Shown piece after piece: positions 46,373 to 57,255 of a DNA stretch of 64,000 nucleotides; position 1 is the stretch's first letter, and each line of letters begins with the position of its first letter. The notes under the pieces are model-generated. The model had not been told where the DNA came from and did not search any database. It saw nothing but the letters and a program-made list of their open reading frames with translations. Source of the stretch: Zopfochytrium polystomum (lineage: Eukaryota > Chytridiomycota > Chytridiomycetes > Chytridiales > Chytridiaceae); contig JAIVFJ010000055.1 in NCBI GenBank assembly GCA_025765615.1, forward strand, positions 62,001-126,000, written 5' to 3'. The position numbers and the translations under genes were made by a program.

Positions 46373-48976
46373 ATGGACAATAACATTATTGTAGCCATGG
46401 AGGCCGCACACACAACCACGACCACCACCACTGCCAGCAGCAGCAGCAGCAGCAGCAGCAGCAAGAAGGACAATGTGGCGCCCGCCACTGCAGCAGCAGC
46501 ACCCGCAGCAGCACCCGCCGACAGCGCCGACGCCGTGGTGCTCGGCGAGGACGGCAAGCCGCTGTCGGCCACCCAGCTGAAGAAGCTGCGCGCCAAGCAA
46601 GAGAAGGAGGCAAAGAAGCTCGAGACGCAGCAGCGGCTGGTGCGTGCGTGTGTTTCCTTCTCCCTCTTCCTCTCTCTCTTTCTTCTTCTCTCTCTGTGTG
46701 TGCGCGTGCGCGCGCGCGTGTGTGTGTGTGTGAGAGAGAGTGTGTGTGTGTGGTGGTTCTGGGGGATCCGATTGGGACGTGTGAATCATCGCATGCAGAT
46801 GTATGCCGCAAACCTCTCGCTCTCGCTCTACCTCTACCCCCCCCTCGCCCTTCTTCTGCATACTCGCACACAACCACAGATACACGCACACCCCCGAAAC
46901 GCAAGTGCGATTGCAGCTGCGATCATCTTCCCCACGCATCATCTCATCCTCTTCTTCCAACTTCCCTCCAGGCCGCCGAAAAGGCCGCCCGCGAAGCCAA
47001 CGCGGTCGACTACTCTGCGGGCAAGTACGGCGCACTGCCGCTGAACCAGTCGCAGGAGCGGACGGGGCGGAAGCGCACGCGGATCGAGGACCTGAACGAG
47101 TCGCTCGCCGACCAGGTCGTCCTCGTGCAGGCCCGCATCCACAAGCAGAACGTCACGGGCAAGCTGTGCTTCCTGACCCTCCGCCAGCGCGTCGTCACCG
47201 TCCAGGCCGTCGTGGCGCAGGACGCGGCGAATATCAGCAAGCAGATGCTCAAATTTGCGACCGAGTGAGTAGTAGTGAACTTGGTTGTAGTATCGGTAGC
47301 GGTAGTGGTCGCAGTAGTAGTATTAGTATTCCATTTTTTTTTTCTCCGTTGTTCTATCATCCTTTCCCAAACATCCTTTTCACACGTCAAATCAACCAAT
47401 CCCCCTCAGCATCACGTACGAATCCCTCGTCCTCGTCGAGGCAACCGTCGTCAAGGCAAAGGAGCTCGTCAAGAGCTGCACCGTTCAGTCGGTCGAGCTC
47501 AAGGTCAAGCAGATCCATGTCATCAGCAAGGCCGCCGAGCGCCTGCCCTTCACCCTGGAGGATGCCTCCCGCGGCGAAGAGGAAGAGGGCGTCCGCGTCC
47601 TCCTCGACACCCGTCTCGACGGCAGGATCATTGACCTGAGGGTGCGTCGTTTTCGCTCATCAAGTCTTCATTCTTTGTTCCACTCCCCCACCAACTCTGA
47701 CACGGGGCGCAAATCACACTTGACAAAAAAAACAAAAAAAAAACTCACAGACTCAGGCAAATCAGGCCATCTTTAGGATGCAGTCGGGCGTTGGCCAGCT
47801 GTTCCGCGACTTTTTGGTGGAGAACGGATTTGTCGAAATCCACACTCCCAAGATGATTGAGGCGGCGAGCGAGGGCGGTGCAAACGTGTTTAAGATCAAG
47901 TATTTCAACCGTACGTGCATTTTCTCTCCCATCATTCCTGTTTTAAGTTAGTTATGAATTTTCGAAGAGTTTCTAACGGGCCGCATCGTCCCACTTCTCC
48001 TTTTTACATTTTAGGCGACGCGTTCCTGGCACAATCCCCACAGCTTTACAAGCAAATGGCGATTTGTTCCGACTTTGAGCGCGTCTTTGAGATTGCACCA
48101 GGTGCGTCATTGATTACCTTGCCTGCGCGACTTTCTTTGTTTAAGAAGCGAGTTATTCTTCTTTTCCCATTATTCAGTCTTCCGCGCCGAAAACTCGTTC
48201 ACGCACCGCCATATGACCGAGTTTGTCGGGCTCGATCTCGAAATGGCGTTCGAGGAGCACTACCACGAAGTGCTCGACCTGTTTGACAAGCTGTTTGTGT
48301 TCATCTTTGACGGACTCAAGACGCGGTACGCGACCGAGATCGAGACGGTGAAGAAGCAGTTCCCGTTCGAGGACTTTTTGTACCTTCCCAAGACGCTTCG
48401 GCTCGACTTTAAGGACGGCATCAAGCTGCTGCGGGAAGCGGGCGTCGAAATTGACGACTTTGCCGACATGAAGTATGCTTTTTAGTTTTTTTAACTAAAT
48501 GCGCGCGCCTTTCTCTTCTCGCCCTTTTTTTTCGTATTAATTTGTGCCTCCGCTCTCTTTAACTCCAAAAAAAAGCACCGAGCAAGAAAAGCTCCTGGGC
48601 CGTCTCGTGCGCGAAAAGTACAAGACCGACTTTTACATGCTCGACAAGTTCCCTCTTGCTGTGCGGCCGTTCTACACGATGCCGGACCCACACAACGCTG
48701 GGTACTCCAACTCATACGACTTTTTCATGCGTGGCGAGGAGATTCTTTCCGGAGCGCAGCGCGTGCACGACGCGGTGCTGCTCGAGTCGAGGGGCGCGCG
48801 AGCACGGGGTCGACCTCAAGACGATCCAGCCCTACATTGACGCGTTCAAGTACGGCGCGCCGCCCCACGGCGGCGGCGGTATTGGCCTCGAGCGTGTCGT
48901 CATGCTGTACCTGAAGCTTGGGAACATTCGGCGGACGTCCATGTTCCCCCGCGACCCGAAGCGGTTGAGTCCGTAA
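46373..48976 (+). CDS. DPS1: Cytosolic aspartyl-tRNA synthetase, with one frameshift
   Basis: Seven exons: 46373-46639, 46972-47264, 47410-47641, 47751-47910, 48015-48101, 48178-48472 and 48576-48976. Class II synthetase charging tRNA-Asp. The order is a Lys-rich N-terminal extension, an OB-fold anticodon domain ([19 protein letters not shown]), then the catalytic core. Motif 1 region is [30 protein letters not shown] is followed by motif 2 [34 protein letters not shown] and motif 3 [15 protein letters not shown] with [11 protein letters not shown] complete the eukaryotic/archaeal AspRS signature. In exon 7 the frame shifts at a run of four G (48791-48794): removing one G restores [11 protein letters not shown]. 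The gene is normally essential and otherwise intact, so an assembly or base-calling error is more likely than a pseudogene. ATG 46373 or 46397 could be used. Confidence 0.93.
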
Positions 48977-49238
48977 GCGGAGGTTCCGCAAGGGAAGGAG
49001 AGAGGGGCAGTGGATGGAGAAAGTTGAGGTGGGGAAGTGTGGGTGAATGAAGGAAAGGAGCATTCATCACAACATTCTTTGACCACAAAGAATAAACTTC
49101 ACAGGTGACAGCGGCGACAGTTACAAACTAACGTTTCCTGCCTCCCGTCGAGTGCAGGAAGCAAGCGCATCAAAAAAACGCGTACAGTTGAGAGGCTGGA
49201 CGCTTGGCTTGCGATCTGAACTGGACAACTATACGACG

Positions 49239-49307
49239 CCAAAAAAAAGGAAAAAAGAAAAAAAGAAAAAAGAAAAAAAGAAAAAAGAAAAAAGAAAAAA
49301 GAAAAAG
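49239..49307. repeat. A-rich (GAAAAAA)n microsatellite
   Basis: Repeated GAAAAAA/GAAAAAAA units. The surrounding region 48977-50619 holds further simple sequence and a 68-codon frame with a hydrophobic N-terminus (49930-50136) that is too weak to call. Confidence 0.8.
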
Positions 49308-50178
49308 TATATTTAAAGAGTTCCATTGACGATTGTTGAAACGCGAACAAAACTTTCTCTTCGATGAGCGCGAGAGGCCTCGACAACCTGTCGTCATTGA
49401 GTCGCGGCGGCGTCGTGATTGACCTCGACCTCTTTCGCAGGAGCGTGGGCTACCAGCTGTTGAGCGCTCCACTGCTGTCGCAAAGGACCCCGCAAACGCG
49501 TCAACGAGTCTGTAACAAAAACGTTAACCTCCCATCCTCGAACGTCAAGACGTCGGAGCATTGTGCAAGTCTGGCGCGGTGTCCTTTTTTTGATGACCAA
49601 ACGGGTATGTGTGTGTCTGACCCAAACAAAAAAAAAAAAAAGAAAGAAAAAAAAAAAAAGAGTGACTCCTGAGATTTTCCGTTCTTTTTCATACTCGGTT
49701 TCCAGGGTGGATTTTTCTTTACGATCCTGAAATTAAGGCCAGTCCAAAACAACGAGCCGTTTGGGCGAGGGGAGTTTTGTCGATTGCACTCACGCACAAG
49801 TTTTTCCAAAAAAAGCCTGTTCGTCCGCCCATCAGAAAGGAAAAAAAAAATAATAATAATAAAAATAAACAAACAAATAAACAAATAAACAAAGAAATAA
49901 CTGGTTTTGTTATCTACTGATCTACTTGAATGCATCTTTTCAAAAGGTGTTTCATCGTGATTGCCCCCGCCATCATGATTATCGTCCTGCTGACAGACGC
50001 CGACCGCATTCGAAAGCTTGTTGCGCGCGCGGCGCGGCAGGGCGCCCCTGCACCGTTTCTTTCCAGCGACGTTGCACGGCAAACAGTCCACGGTCCTGCC
50101 GGATCGCAAAGCGAGTGTGGATTCGAGATAATATAAGCTTGAAAAGCTTCGGGTTTCGAAAGATCTGTCGATCTTTTA

Positions 50179-50180
<2 letters not shown>

Positions 50181-50215
<35 letters not shown>
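50181..50215. repeat. Poly-T tract
   Basis: 35 consecutive T. A poly-A run (50490-50511) and (CA)n (about 50515-50552) follow, just downstream of the minus-strand membrane protein gene. Confidence 0.85.
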
Positions 50216-50217
<2 letters not shown>

Positions 50218-50513
50218 GCCCTCTAAAAAACTTTCGCAAACCGTTTCAGTGTTCCACGTCTGAGAATTCAAAATGGAAAAGTCACGACACTCTCCGTAGC
50301 AGTGCGTCGAGTTTGAAGAAATCATGCATTAAAATCCTTTGAGGAGAGAGACTCTGTCATGCCACATCGTCCAATTCTTATACTTTAATCATCGTCCAAT
50401 TCTTATACTCTAATCATATCATTCGTCGGATTCATATCATTCGTCGGATTCGTTTATTGCATGATGCCCTACGTAGCCTGCGTAAACAAAAAAAAAAAAA
50501 AAAAAAAAAAAAC

Positions 50514-50556
<43 letters not shown>

Positions 50557-50619
50557 CAAAAAAAAAAGAACCAATATCACCCCCTTCCGACCTGCGCGTC
50601 CCTTGCCGCCCCCGCGCCC

Positions 50620-51792
50620 CTAGACCTTTCGCCGCACGTCCACGCGCACGCGCGCCCAGCGCATCTTTGCGACTGCGTCGAACGCGTACCCGAGCGTCAG
50701 CAGCTGCGCGAGAGTCTGCGCGGCCAGGAACGCCCGGACGGCGCCGCCGCCGCCGCCGCAGCCGCGGTCGACGACGAGCAGGGCGTCGGCGGCGACGATG
50801 CGCGCGTCGGGGTCTGTGCCGGCGGCGTCCGGCGACGACGACGACGAGAGCGACGGCCGCGCGAGGCCGGCGATGTGGACGGCGACGAGCGCGGCGCGGG
50901 CGATCCCGCCGGCGCCGCCGCCGCCTTCCAGGACTTGGACGTCGCAGTCGAAGCGGGAGGCCTCGCCGAGCGGGATGCTGACGCCGCCGCCGCTGTCGCG
51001 GTTGGGTTGCGGGTCGTAAGGCGGCGGCGGGGCGCCGGCGGGCGCGCCGGCGTCCGGGCCGAGGTTCTCGGTGGCCCAGGCGTCGATCCAATCTGCGAGG
51101 GACGCGGCGGCGACGACGCGGCTGGTGAGGAGCTCGGAGCGCGGGTTGCGGAGGGTGAGCGACAGCTGCGGGGCGTGTCTGCGGCGGGACGAGAGGCCGC
51201 GGACGACGGCGAGGACGAGCAAGAAGGCGGCGACGACGGACACGGCGAGGCCCGGTTTGGAGACTTTGAAGGCGCACGTTCCGCCTGCAAAGGTGTAGAC
51301 TTCGGGTCTCGTGGCGAGGCCCGGGCCAGCGAGGAGGGCCAGGGCGACGGCGGAGAGGACGGCGGCGGTGAAGGCGGTCGCGTCTTCGGCGAGGGCGGAG
51401 AGGAACGGGGGTGGGTGGATGTGTTTCGGGGTGCGGGCGCGGCGGACGAGGGGCACGGCGACGAGGAGACCCAAGTGGAGGGCGGCGTAGGCCACGGCGA
51501 CGGCGAGCAGCGGGGAGAAGAGGCGGTCCTTGTTTGGGAGTCGGACGATGTCGGCGCCGGCGAGGCAGGTCGAGACGGGGGGCGGGGGCGTGACGCCGAC
51601 GAAAGCGGCGGAGGGCGGCATGCAGGTGAGGCAGTTGAAGCCCTGGACGGTGCCGTAGATGCAGACGTCGCCCGGCTGCGACGAGGTGCAGGCGCCGTTG
51701 TCGCCGCAGAAGGGTGTGCCCGGGGTGGAGTTTGCGGGGATGAAGGCGACGCAGGGCGGGTTTTGGGCGTTGGGGGGAAGCGGCCGGGCCAT
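50620..51792 (-). CDS. Multi-pass membrane protein of unknown function
   Basis: Single exon, 390 residues, ATG at 51792. A Cys-rich N-terminal part (about residues 1-80, seven Cys including CGDNGACTSS and FNCLTC) is followed by hydrophobic helices at about 92-112, 135-157 and 183-200, then a cytosolic-type region. That region contains a PPPPY motif (a WW-domain ligand) and Gly/Ser-rich loops, and ends in a basic tail. Typical of an orphan membrane protein with a lumenal or extracellular Cys-rich head; no family recognised. The strong GC bias matches other exons. The opposite strand is also open over most of the gene but looks compositional. Confidence 0.6.
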   Translation of the reverse strand: MARPLPPNAQNPPCVAFIPANSTPGTPFCGDNGACTSSQPGDVCIYGTVQGFNCLTCMPPSAAFVGVTPPPPVSTCLAGADIVRLPNKDRLFSPLLAVAVAYAALHLGLLVAVPLVRRARTPKHIHPPPFLSALAEDATAFTAAVLSAVALALLAGPGLATRPEVYTFAGGTCAFKVSKPGLAVSVVAAFLLVLAVVRGLSSRRRHAPQLSLTLRNPRSELLTSRVVAAASLADWIDAWATENLGPDAGAPAGAPPPPYDPQPNRDSGGGVSIPLGEASRFDCDVQVLEGGGGAGGIARAALVAVHIAGLARPSLSSSSSPDAAGTDPDARIVAADALLVVDRGCGGGGGAVRAFLAAQTLAQLLTLGYAFDAVAKMRWARVRVDVRRKV

Positions 51793-51826
51793 TTTTTGAG
51801 GCTCAGAATCTCAAGGGGGTGAAGGG

Positions 51827-51830
<4 letters not shown>

Positions 51831-51861
<31 letters not shown>

Positions 51862-51979
51862 TGGTGATGTGGGAGGGAGGGAGGGAGGGAGGGGAGGGAG
51901 GGAGGGAGTGATGAGGGATATCGAAGCTGCGTGACGTCGAGGGCGTCGTCGAGGAGGCGAAATTGTTCGATCAGCAGAC

Positions 51980-52020
<41 letters not shown>

Positions 52021-52065
52021 AGGGAGAGAGCAGAGAGAGAGAGACATAAAGAGGCACACAGAGAC

Positions 52066-52098
<33 letters not shown>

Positions 52099-52139
52099 GT
52101 GCTGAGCCCAGTCCGGCAAAAAAGAGTCATCTCCACCGT

Positions 52140-52172
<33 letters not shown>
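51831..52172. repeat. Compound microsatellites (GT)n, (GGGA)n, (GA)n, (ACAG)n, (CT)n
   Basis: (GT)n at 51831-51859, GGGA-type repeats at 51870-51908, (GA)n at about 51984-52020, (ACAG)n at about 52074-52098 and (CT)n at 52146-52172, in the 5' flank of the membrane protein gene. Confidence 0.85.
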
Positions 52173-52174
<2 letters not shown>

Positions 52175-52843
52175 TCTCTCCCTCTCTCCTCTCTCTCGTT
52201 CTCTCACTCGGTCTGTGGGCCTCCTCTCTCTCTCTGTCTGTCTCTTTCTCTCCAGTTCTCTGTCTCTCCTGCGTGCGGCTGCATGGGCTGTGTCTTTCTT
52301 TCCTTGTCTTCCCCCAACGGGAGAGACACTCGGCCCTCTTCCCCCCTTCCGCCTCCGCTTCTTCTTTCTTCACCCAATATTGTTCATTGCTTGTAATTAT
52401 ATATTGCTGCTGGTCCCGACAAAAGTGTCATCTCGTGACAGTCGCAATCGTCGCTCCGATGACTGCGTTCACCCAACCAACCATCGTTGGTGAAAAGGAA
52501 AGGCTGTCCCCAAAACCTTCGTTTCGTTTTTGTTATAGCTTCAATGTTCTCCTCTTTTCCCCTTTTTTTATATTGCCGATGATTGATTTTTCGTCATTGC
52601 GATTGCCACTTTCAAGGGAAACAGCAATATTAAAATTAACATATAATTGGGAACCGATCCAGCACGTAGGGAGTGCGTCTCTTATTTCTATCTGAATCCA
52701 GCCCTCACAAAAGCATAAAAATAAAATTTAAAAAAGCCTTTCATACGTTCCTCCACCGCCTGCTACAAGCATCTTTGCCACCTTCCGCTGCGTCGTATGC
52801 GCAGTATTGCCACATTTGTCGTAACATTCAATCCAATTTTTCA

Positions 52844-52889
52844 TGTTCTAGAAGGTTCCAGAAGTTTCCAGAGGGTGACTCACAACATC
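52844..52889 (-). mobile_element. Short Gypsy LTR fragment
   Basis: TGTTCTAGAAGGTTCCAGAA followed by GTTTCCAGAGGGTGACTCAC matches the LTR end. Neighbouring 52200-53258 shows no gene. Confidence 0.6.
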
Positions 52890-53266
52890 CAAGTAAAACG
52901 ATTTCCACTGCCAACTCCACACCACCCCAACCTCATATAGTATTACTCATCTGTGAGACTATACTCACTCCTTTGACCCTGGGATCTGGGCCATAGAGTG
53001 AAGGAAAGCAAATAATCTTTTTTCAACCCCACTTCTTGCCAAGTCCACAAAGTATCCGTACTGATCTAACAGTGGTCCCGAACACAAAGAATAAACATTC
53101 AGAGGGACAATCCTCTGAAGGATCTGTGCAGAATCACTGATTACTCACGTGGCAACAGACTGGAGCAAGGGGAAAGAGAAGGGCACTCCCTAGGGCACAA
53201 ACACAACTGCAGAATAGAAGAGAGAAGAGGGCAAACAGGGAGTTTATCTTGCAAAGAACCTATTCT

Positions 53267-53552
53267 TAAGGCTCGCCACAGACCAGCACCGTTTCGGTTC
53301 TGGTCCATCCCGCCTTCCTGGAACGGCACGGAACCACGCATTTCGTCGCTTTGTATGACAAAACAGCGCAAACTTTTATGTTTCAGTCTCATTATGCACT
53401 TTCTCACCAATTTGGATCAAAAAATGCCTTCCCAATTTCTAAAAAGTAACTCAACAGTGGTGTGGTGCTGGGGTTCTGTGCTGTTCTGCCTGAAACGCAA
53501 CGGACTGGAACCAGCTGGAAAATGGTGCCGTTCTGTTCTGTGGCGAGCCTTC
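53267..53552. mobile_element. hAT-like MITE with 8-bp target duplication
   Basis: Terminal inverted repeat [T/G]AAGGCTCGCCACAGA at both ends, fitting the hAT end consensus YARNG on the left. 286 bp, internally palindromic (GGAACCG-type motifs), no coding capacity. Flanked by CCTATTCT on both sides (53259-53266 and 53553-53560). Confidence 0.75.
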
Positions 53553-53625
53553 CCTATTCTCAAACACAACGAGAGCTGTTAATAGCGCTTTGGAACAGAC
53601 AGAGTACGACGAAGTACCCCTCAGT

Positions 53626-53690
53626 GTTCTAGTTTGTAATTGGACTCTTCCTGTGAAGACCAGGCTGTGCAGCGCCGGCTGGGTCCCACA
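53626..53690 (+). repeat. Dispersed repeat, copy 2
   Basis: Matches 17005-17085 (TTCTAGTTTGTAATTGGAC to GCTGGGTCC). Confidence 0.5.
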
Positions 53691-53813
53691 GCAGTCAGCC
53701 CCGAGCTTGGTGGTGACTCTCTACGTGGCCTGTCACACAACATTCATTCTTTCATGCCACTCTCCGTTTAATCGAGCGACAGGTTGGTTGTGCACTTGGT
53801 TGCAATGCACAGT

Positions 53814-53837
53814 GGGGGGGGGGGGGGGGGGGGGGGG
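53814..53837. repeat. Poly-G tract
   Basis: About 24 consecutive G immediately before a Copia LTR fragment. A likely site of assembly uncertainty. Confidence 0.8.
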
Positions 53838-54132
53838 AAAACTCTGTTATGAATTATTGATACATGATGATAATATGCATGCTGTAATAGTTGCTAGGCA
53901 AGTGTGACTGGCACGGGTAAAAACATCTCTTATATTATAGGAAAACTGTTGACACTGGGTTTCTGTTCCACTTAATACTCAGAGTATTTGTCATCAGCAC
54001 AAGCCAGCACCAAGGTCTGCATTGGCAGTGGCTCACTCTCCCATGGGCATCGTGAGAATGATAACTGACAGTCACAATGGGTTCGGGTCTGTCTTGTGCC
54101 TCTTGCTGCTAACCAGTCAGTTCCGCCTAACA
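53838..54132 (-). mobile_element. Copia LTR fragment
   Basis: Collinear with the 36215-36609 LTR from TGTTATGAATTATTG to CCGCCTAACA on the plus strand; lacks the terminal ~95 bp. Confidence 0.75.
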
Positions 54133-54275
54133 AACAGGACGTGACTGCCAATATCATCTAGCAGCAAGACAATTCACCAGCTCACAAAGCAGTAAAAGTG
54201 GGATGATGGTTTCAGAAACGTGGATTGAACGTTCTGGACTTTTTTATTTTGGCAAGGTCTACTACAACTAATTCA
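54133..54275 (+). pseudogene. Tc1/mariner transposase fragment
   Basis: Codons QDVTANII, stop, QQDNSPAHKAVKVG carry the second catalytic Asp region (QDN-PxH) of Tc1 transposases, with two in-frame stops. The same fragment without those stops lies at 63379-63566. Confidence 0.65.
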
Positions 54276-54690
54276 ACAGGCATCCACTGGTTTTCTACAC
54301 TGAAAAGAGAAGCCTAAGCTGGCAAACCTGTTTTCTATTGCAATAGAGAGGGGGTGGGTTAATATTTTGGCTTTGGTGCCCAATCAAAACTTGAGAGCAT
54401 CTCCACTGGCGATCCAAATTTTTTTTTCGTTTTTTTTTGCTCGAGGACAAAAAATTCCAGCAGGTGGTCCAAATTTTTCGTCCAACCCTTTTTTGGGTTC
54501 CTCCACGATCCAACCTCGTGCATTTTGATGTCATTCTTTCTTGAATGAACCAAGGTTCAATTGAAGCCGGAGCACCGGTGGGCGCAGCCTGTTCTGTTTC
54601 ATTTAGACAAAATCTGGCAACCTTCGCCGCCCAACCAAATAAATTTGGTTTTCTGAGGAGACATTCGAAAAGGAAGGAAGAGGGGTGCCG
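54133..54690 (+). repeat. Duplicated block, copy 1
   Basis: About 90% similar by eye to 63425-63960, covering the Tc1 fragment and the following AT-rich sequence up to AAAAGGAAG. It ends about 590 bp upstream of the membrane-anchored protein gene at 55280. Confidence 0.75.
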
Positions 54691-55070
54691 ATCTGTCTAT
54701 TTATTCACTCTTCCTCTCTCTCTGTCTTTGAAGGTCGCTTGTTGAAAGAAAATTTTAGGTTTCATTTATTGTTGTTTTCCTACTATGGAAAGAAAAAGGA
54801 AAAGACTTGTTTGGGCTGGCTATTGTTTTTTTTTTTCTCCCCTTTTTTCCCCGAATTTCCGCAGAATACGAATTGATTGGTTCGGCGATAGTTTTTGGGT
54901 TGGGTCCTTTTTTTCTTTTGTCAGAAACTAGTATAAATAACGCAAGAAAAGAAAATTCAAATCACACAAACGACAGACTGTCGCTCTCGCCAATCCTCGT
55001 CATCAATCGCTCGGCGCCTCGCCGTCTTTCCTCCCTCCCACCCTCGCGTCGAGTCAAATCACACCCGCCC

Positions 55071-55077
55071 ACACACA

Positions 55078-55162
<85 letters not shown>
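55071..55162. repeat. (CA)n microsatellite
   Basis: About 46 CA dinucleotides with one early interruption, about 120 bp upstream of the start codon at 55280. Confidence 0.9.
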
Positions 55163-55164
<2 letters not shown>

Positions 55165-55279
55165 GCGCCCCTGCGATCCATCTTCTCTACCTGACGACAC
55201 TGGCTCTTTTCTTTTTTTTTTTTCAACACACCACACACGCCAGACATCCTCCCCCACATATAAATCAATCGATCAATCA

Positions 55280-55996
55280 ATGGTCTGTGCGTTTGCCATC
55301 CCCCTTCTCGTCGTGGCCGGCCTTATTGCCGTGGGAGCAGTGATCTATGGTCTCAAGGGCAAGTCGTGGAAAGCGTTTATTTCATTCGGCGCTGGCTTTC
55401 TCGCTGTCGTGACCGCCCTCCTTGGACTCGCCTCGCAGCTTGGTTTCGTCATTACCTGCGCCGCTGCTGCCGACCAGTCTTCCACCTCCGCCGACAACGC
55501 CAAGAGCAGCACCACCTTGGGGACTAGTAACGCCCAGAGTTTTGTAACAACCATCACTAGCAGAGGCGACACCACCACCACCACGGCGCAATCGGCCCCG
55601 TCAGCCACGTCGCCGGCGGTCTCGACGTGCGAAAGCTCGGCCGATTTCCAAACCTGGGCCTCGGGTTGCTCCGACAGCTGCAACAAGCTGCTCTCGAGGA
55701 TGGTGACGCCGGTGAACGCCACATCATCTGGCGTGCTATGCCCTGATTTCATCGGGCTGACGGGCATCGATTCGCAAGCTTTCAGTTCCTACCAGGTGAT
55801 CGTGATCCAAGCCCAGCAGTGCGCCAAGAGCAACCCGTGCCAGAGCAGTGCGTCAAAGGGCGGTCCTAATTGCGCCTTCTACTCGTCGTGCTCGCGCTAC
55901 GACAGCCAGTTATCGAGCTGCTACATCGTCGAGAAGCTGGACACAACTGGCGGCACGGTTTTTATTCCCAGCGTGTTTTACTCTTCATGCGTTTGA
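55280..55996 (+). CDS. Signal-anchored Ser/Thr- and Cys-rich protein, unknown family
   Basis: Single exon, 238 residues, ATG after a short CAATCAATC leader. Two hydrophobic helices (about residues 5-24 and 33-60) are separated by KGKSWKAF. A Ser/Thr-rich, probably O-glycosylated stalk (about 65-110) follows, then a C-terminal domain with about eleven Cys (CESSADF, CSDSCNKL, CAKSNPC, CAFYSSC, CYIVEK, SSCV). The layout suggests a surface or wall protein facing outwards. No homologue is recognised. The upstream region duplicates sequence at the right end of the window, so a paralogue may lie beyond it. Confidence 0.65.
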   Translation: MVCAFAIPLLVVAGLIAVGAVIYGLKGKSWKAFISFGAGFLAVVTALLGLASQLGFVITCAAAADQSSTSADNAKSSTTLGTSNAQSFVTTITSRGDTTTTTAQSAPSATSPAVSTCESSADFQTWASGCSDSCNKLLSRMVTPVNATSSGVLCPDFIGLTGIDSQAFSSYQVIVIQAQQCAKSNPCQSSASKGGPNCAFYSSCSRYDSQLSSCYIVEKLDTTGGTVFIPSVFYSSCV

Positions 55997-56660
55997 ATTC
56001 CATCCTTGTCGCCATCGTTAGAATTGCAGCTGCCAGCTGCTTGTTTTCTCATTTTCACCCTTCTCCGATTAGGCTTGTTTTGAGCGTCATCCATTTCTCG
56101 CTTTGTGGTCCCCCCCAATGTCATCTCATATTTTATTCATGGTGCGGGCCCCTGTTTCGCCGGTGTTTTCTATTATTTTTTCTTTTTTGATTGCGTGTTT
56201 TCTATGCGCGCAACGGAACGTTATAACTGCTGTTCCGCAAATTGTTATTTTGATGCGCCTCTTTTGGCTCTACACTCACAGATTACACCGATGCTCTTTT
56301 CCCGTTCTATTCCTTCTTTCCTCGTCAAACGACGTTACGCATCAGCGACGCAGCTGTCGACAAATGCGACCAAAGAATCGAAACTGTCAAATGTCTCCTA
56401 AATGTGCCTGAATTACTTTGGAGTTACATTGCGAAAGTCAGTCATAAGCTTCTGGGGAGACTCGTCTATGCAGCACAGCGTTTCCAAACATCTCACGGCT
56501 TGGGATCCCTCCACACGCGACTCCGCAGGCATAAGCCGTTCCCGATACATCGGCGAGCACTCGAAGCACCACAACAGTTAGTCATGGCGTTGTTCAGGAC
56601 GACCAAAACAATGCTTCGGTTGCTGTGGGCCTTCGGTTTGCTTTTCATTCCCAGTTTCAC
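55997..56660. other. Downstream intergenic region
   Basis: T-rich 3' flank; short frames only. No supported gene up to the Tc1 relic. Confidence 0.5.
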
Positions 56661-56699
56661 CTCCAGAAGATTGTGCAAGCCGGCCCACTGTGGATGATG

Positions 56700-57255
56700 T
56701 TTATCACAGCTTGAACAGTAAGATTGCAAAAGTCTTCACACAGCTGAACAAAATTAGTAAGAAGGTGAACAGTGGGGGGACAAATGTTTCGTGGAACAGG
56801 GGTGCCACCCACCCTCGTCCCTGCATCGGGACTATGTTCACCAGCTGCAGGCATGTAACATACTAAATAAACCTGAGCTGCGGCCTGACATGGAGCGTGG
56901 TCCTTATCAGAAGCACAATCTACGTGTGTGCAAGACTGTAGTCCAAATGCACTTGAACGTGAAAAGTGCCTATAGGATTGCCGTGGACCAACCATCCCTG
57001 AGTCATCCGCCCGCTCCATCATTGCTTGTTACCGTGACACAGGCAGTCTGGAGGATCTTTCGAAGTCTGGGAGACCAAAGAAGCTGTCGGAGAACAATGT
57101 TCGCTATCCAGTCCGGTCTGTGAGGGGCTCGGCGGATAATCGGCAGCAAACTCTTCAAGACTTTACAAACAAGGTGAACTCCGCATTTTGCGAAAAACTG
57201 GACTGTTGAAGACTCGAAGAAGGTTGTTTGGGCTGATGAGGCAAGCTTTGAGACT
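56700..57255 (+). pseudogene. Tc1/mariner transposase N-terminal relic
   Basis: The paired-like DNA-binding region reads SIIACYRDTGSLEDLSKSGR then PKKLSENNV (about 56995-57090). It is followed, after a deletion, by KKVVWADEASFE (about 57215-57250), the first catalytic Asp region. The gene is cut at 57255 by a Gypsy solo LTR. A terminal-repeat-like GCAAAAGTCTTCACACAGCT lies at about 56727. Confidence 0.7.

Noticed and set aside
49364..49672. 102-codon plus-strand frame ending in poly-Lys
   Set aside because: The tail is an A-rich microsatellite and the rest matches no family; the opposite strand is also open.
50432..52373. Long Arg- and Pro-rich frames overlapping the membrane protein gene on both strands
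   Set aside because: Low-complexity products of GC-rich codons in alternative frames; only the 390-residue minus frame has membrane helices and an ordinary composition.
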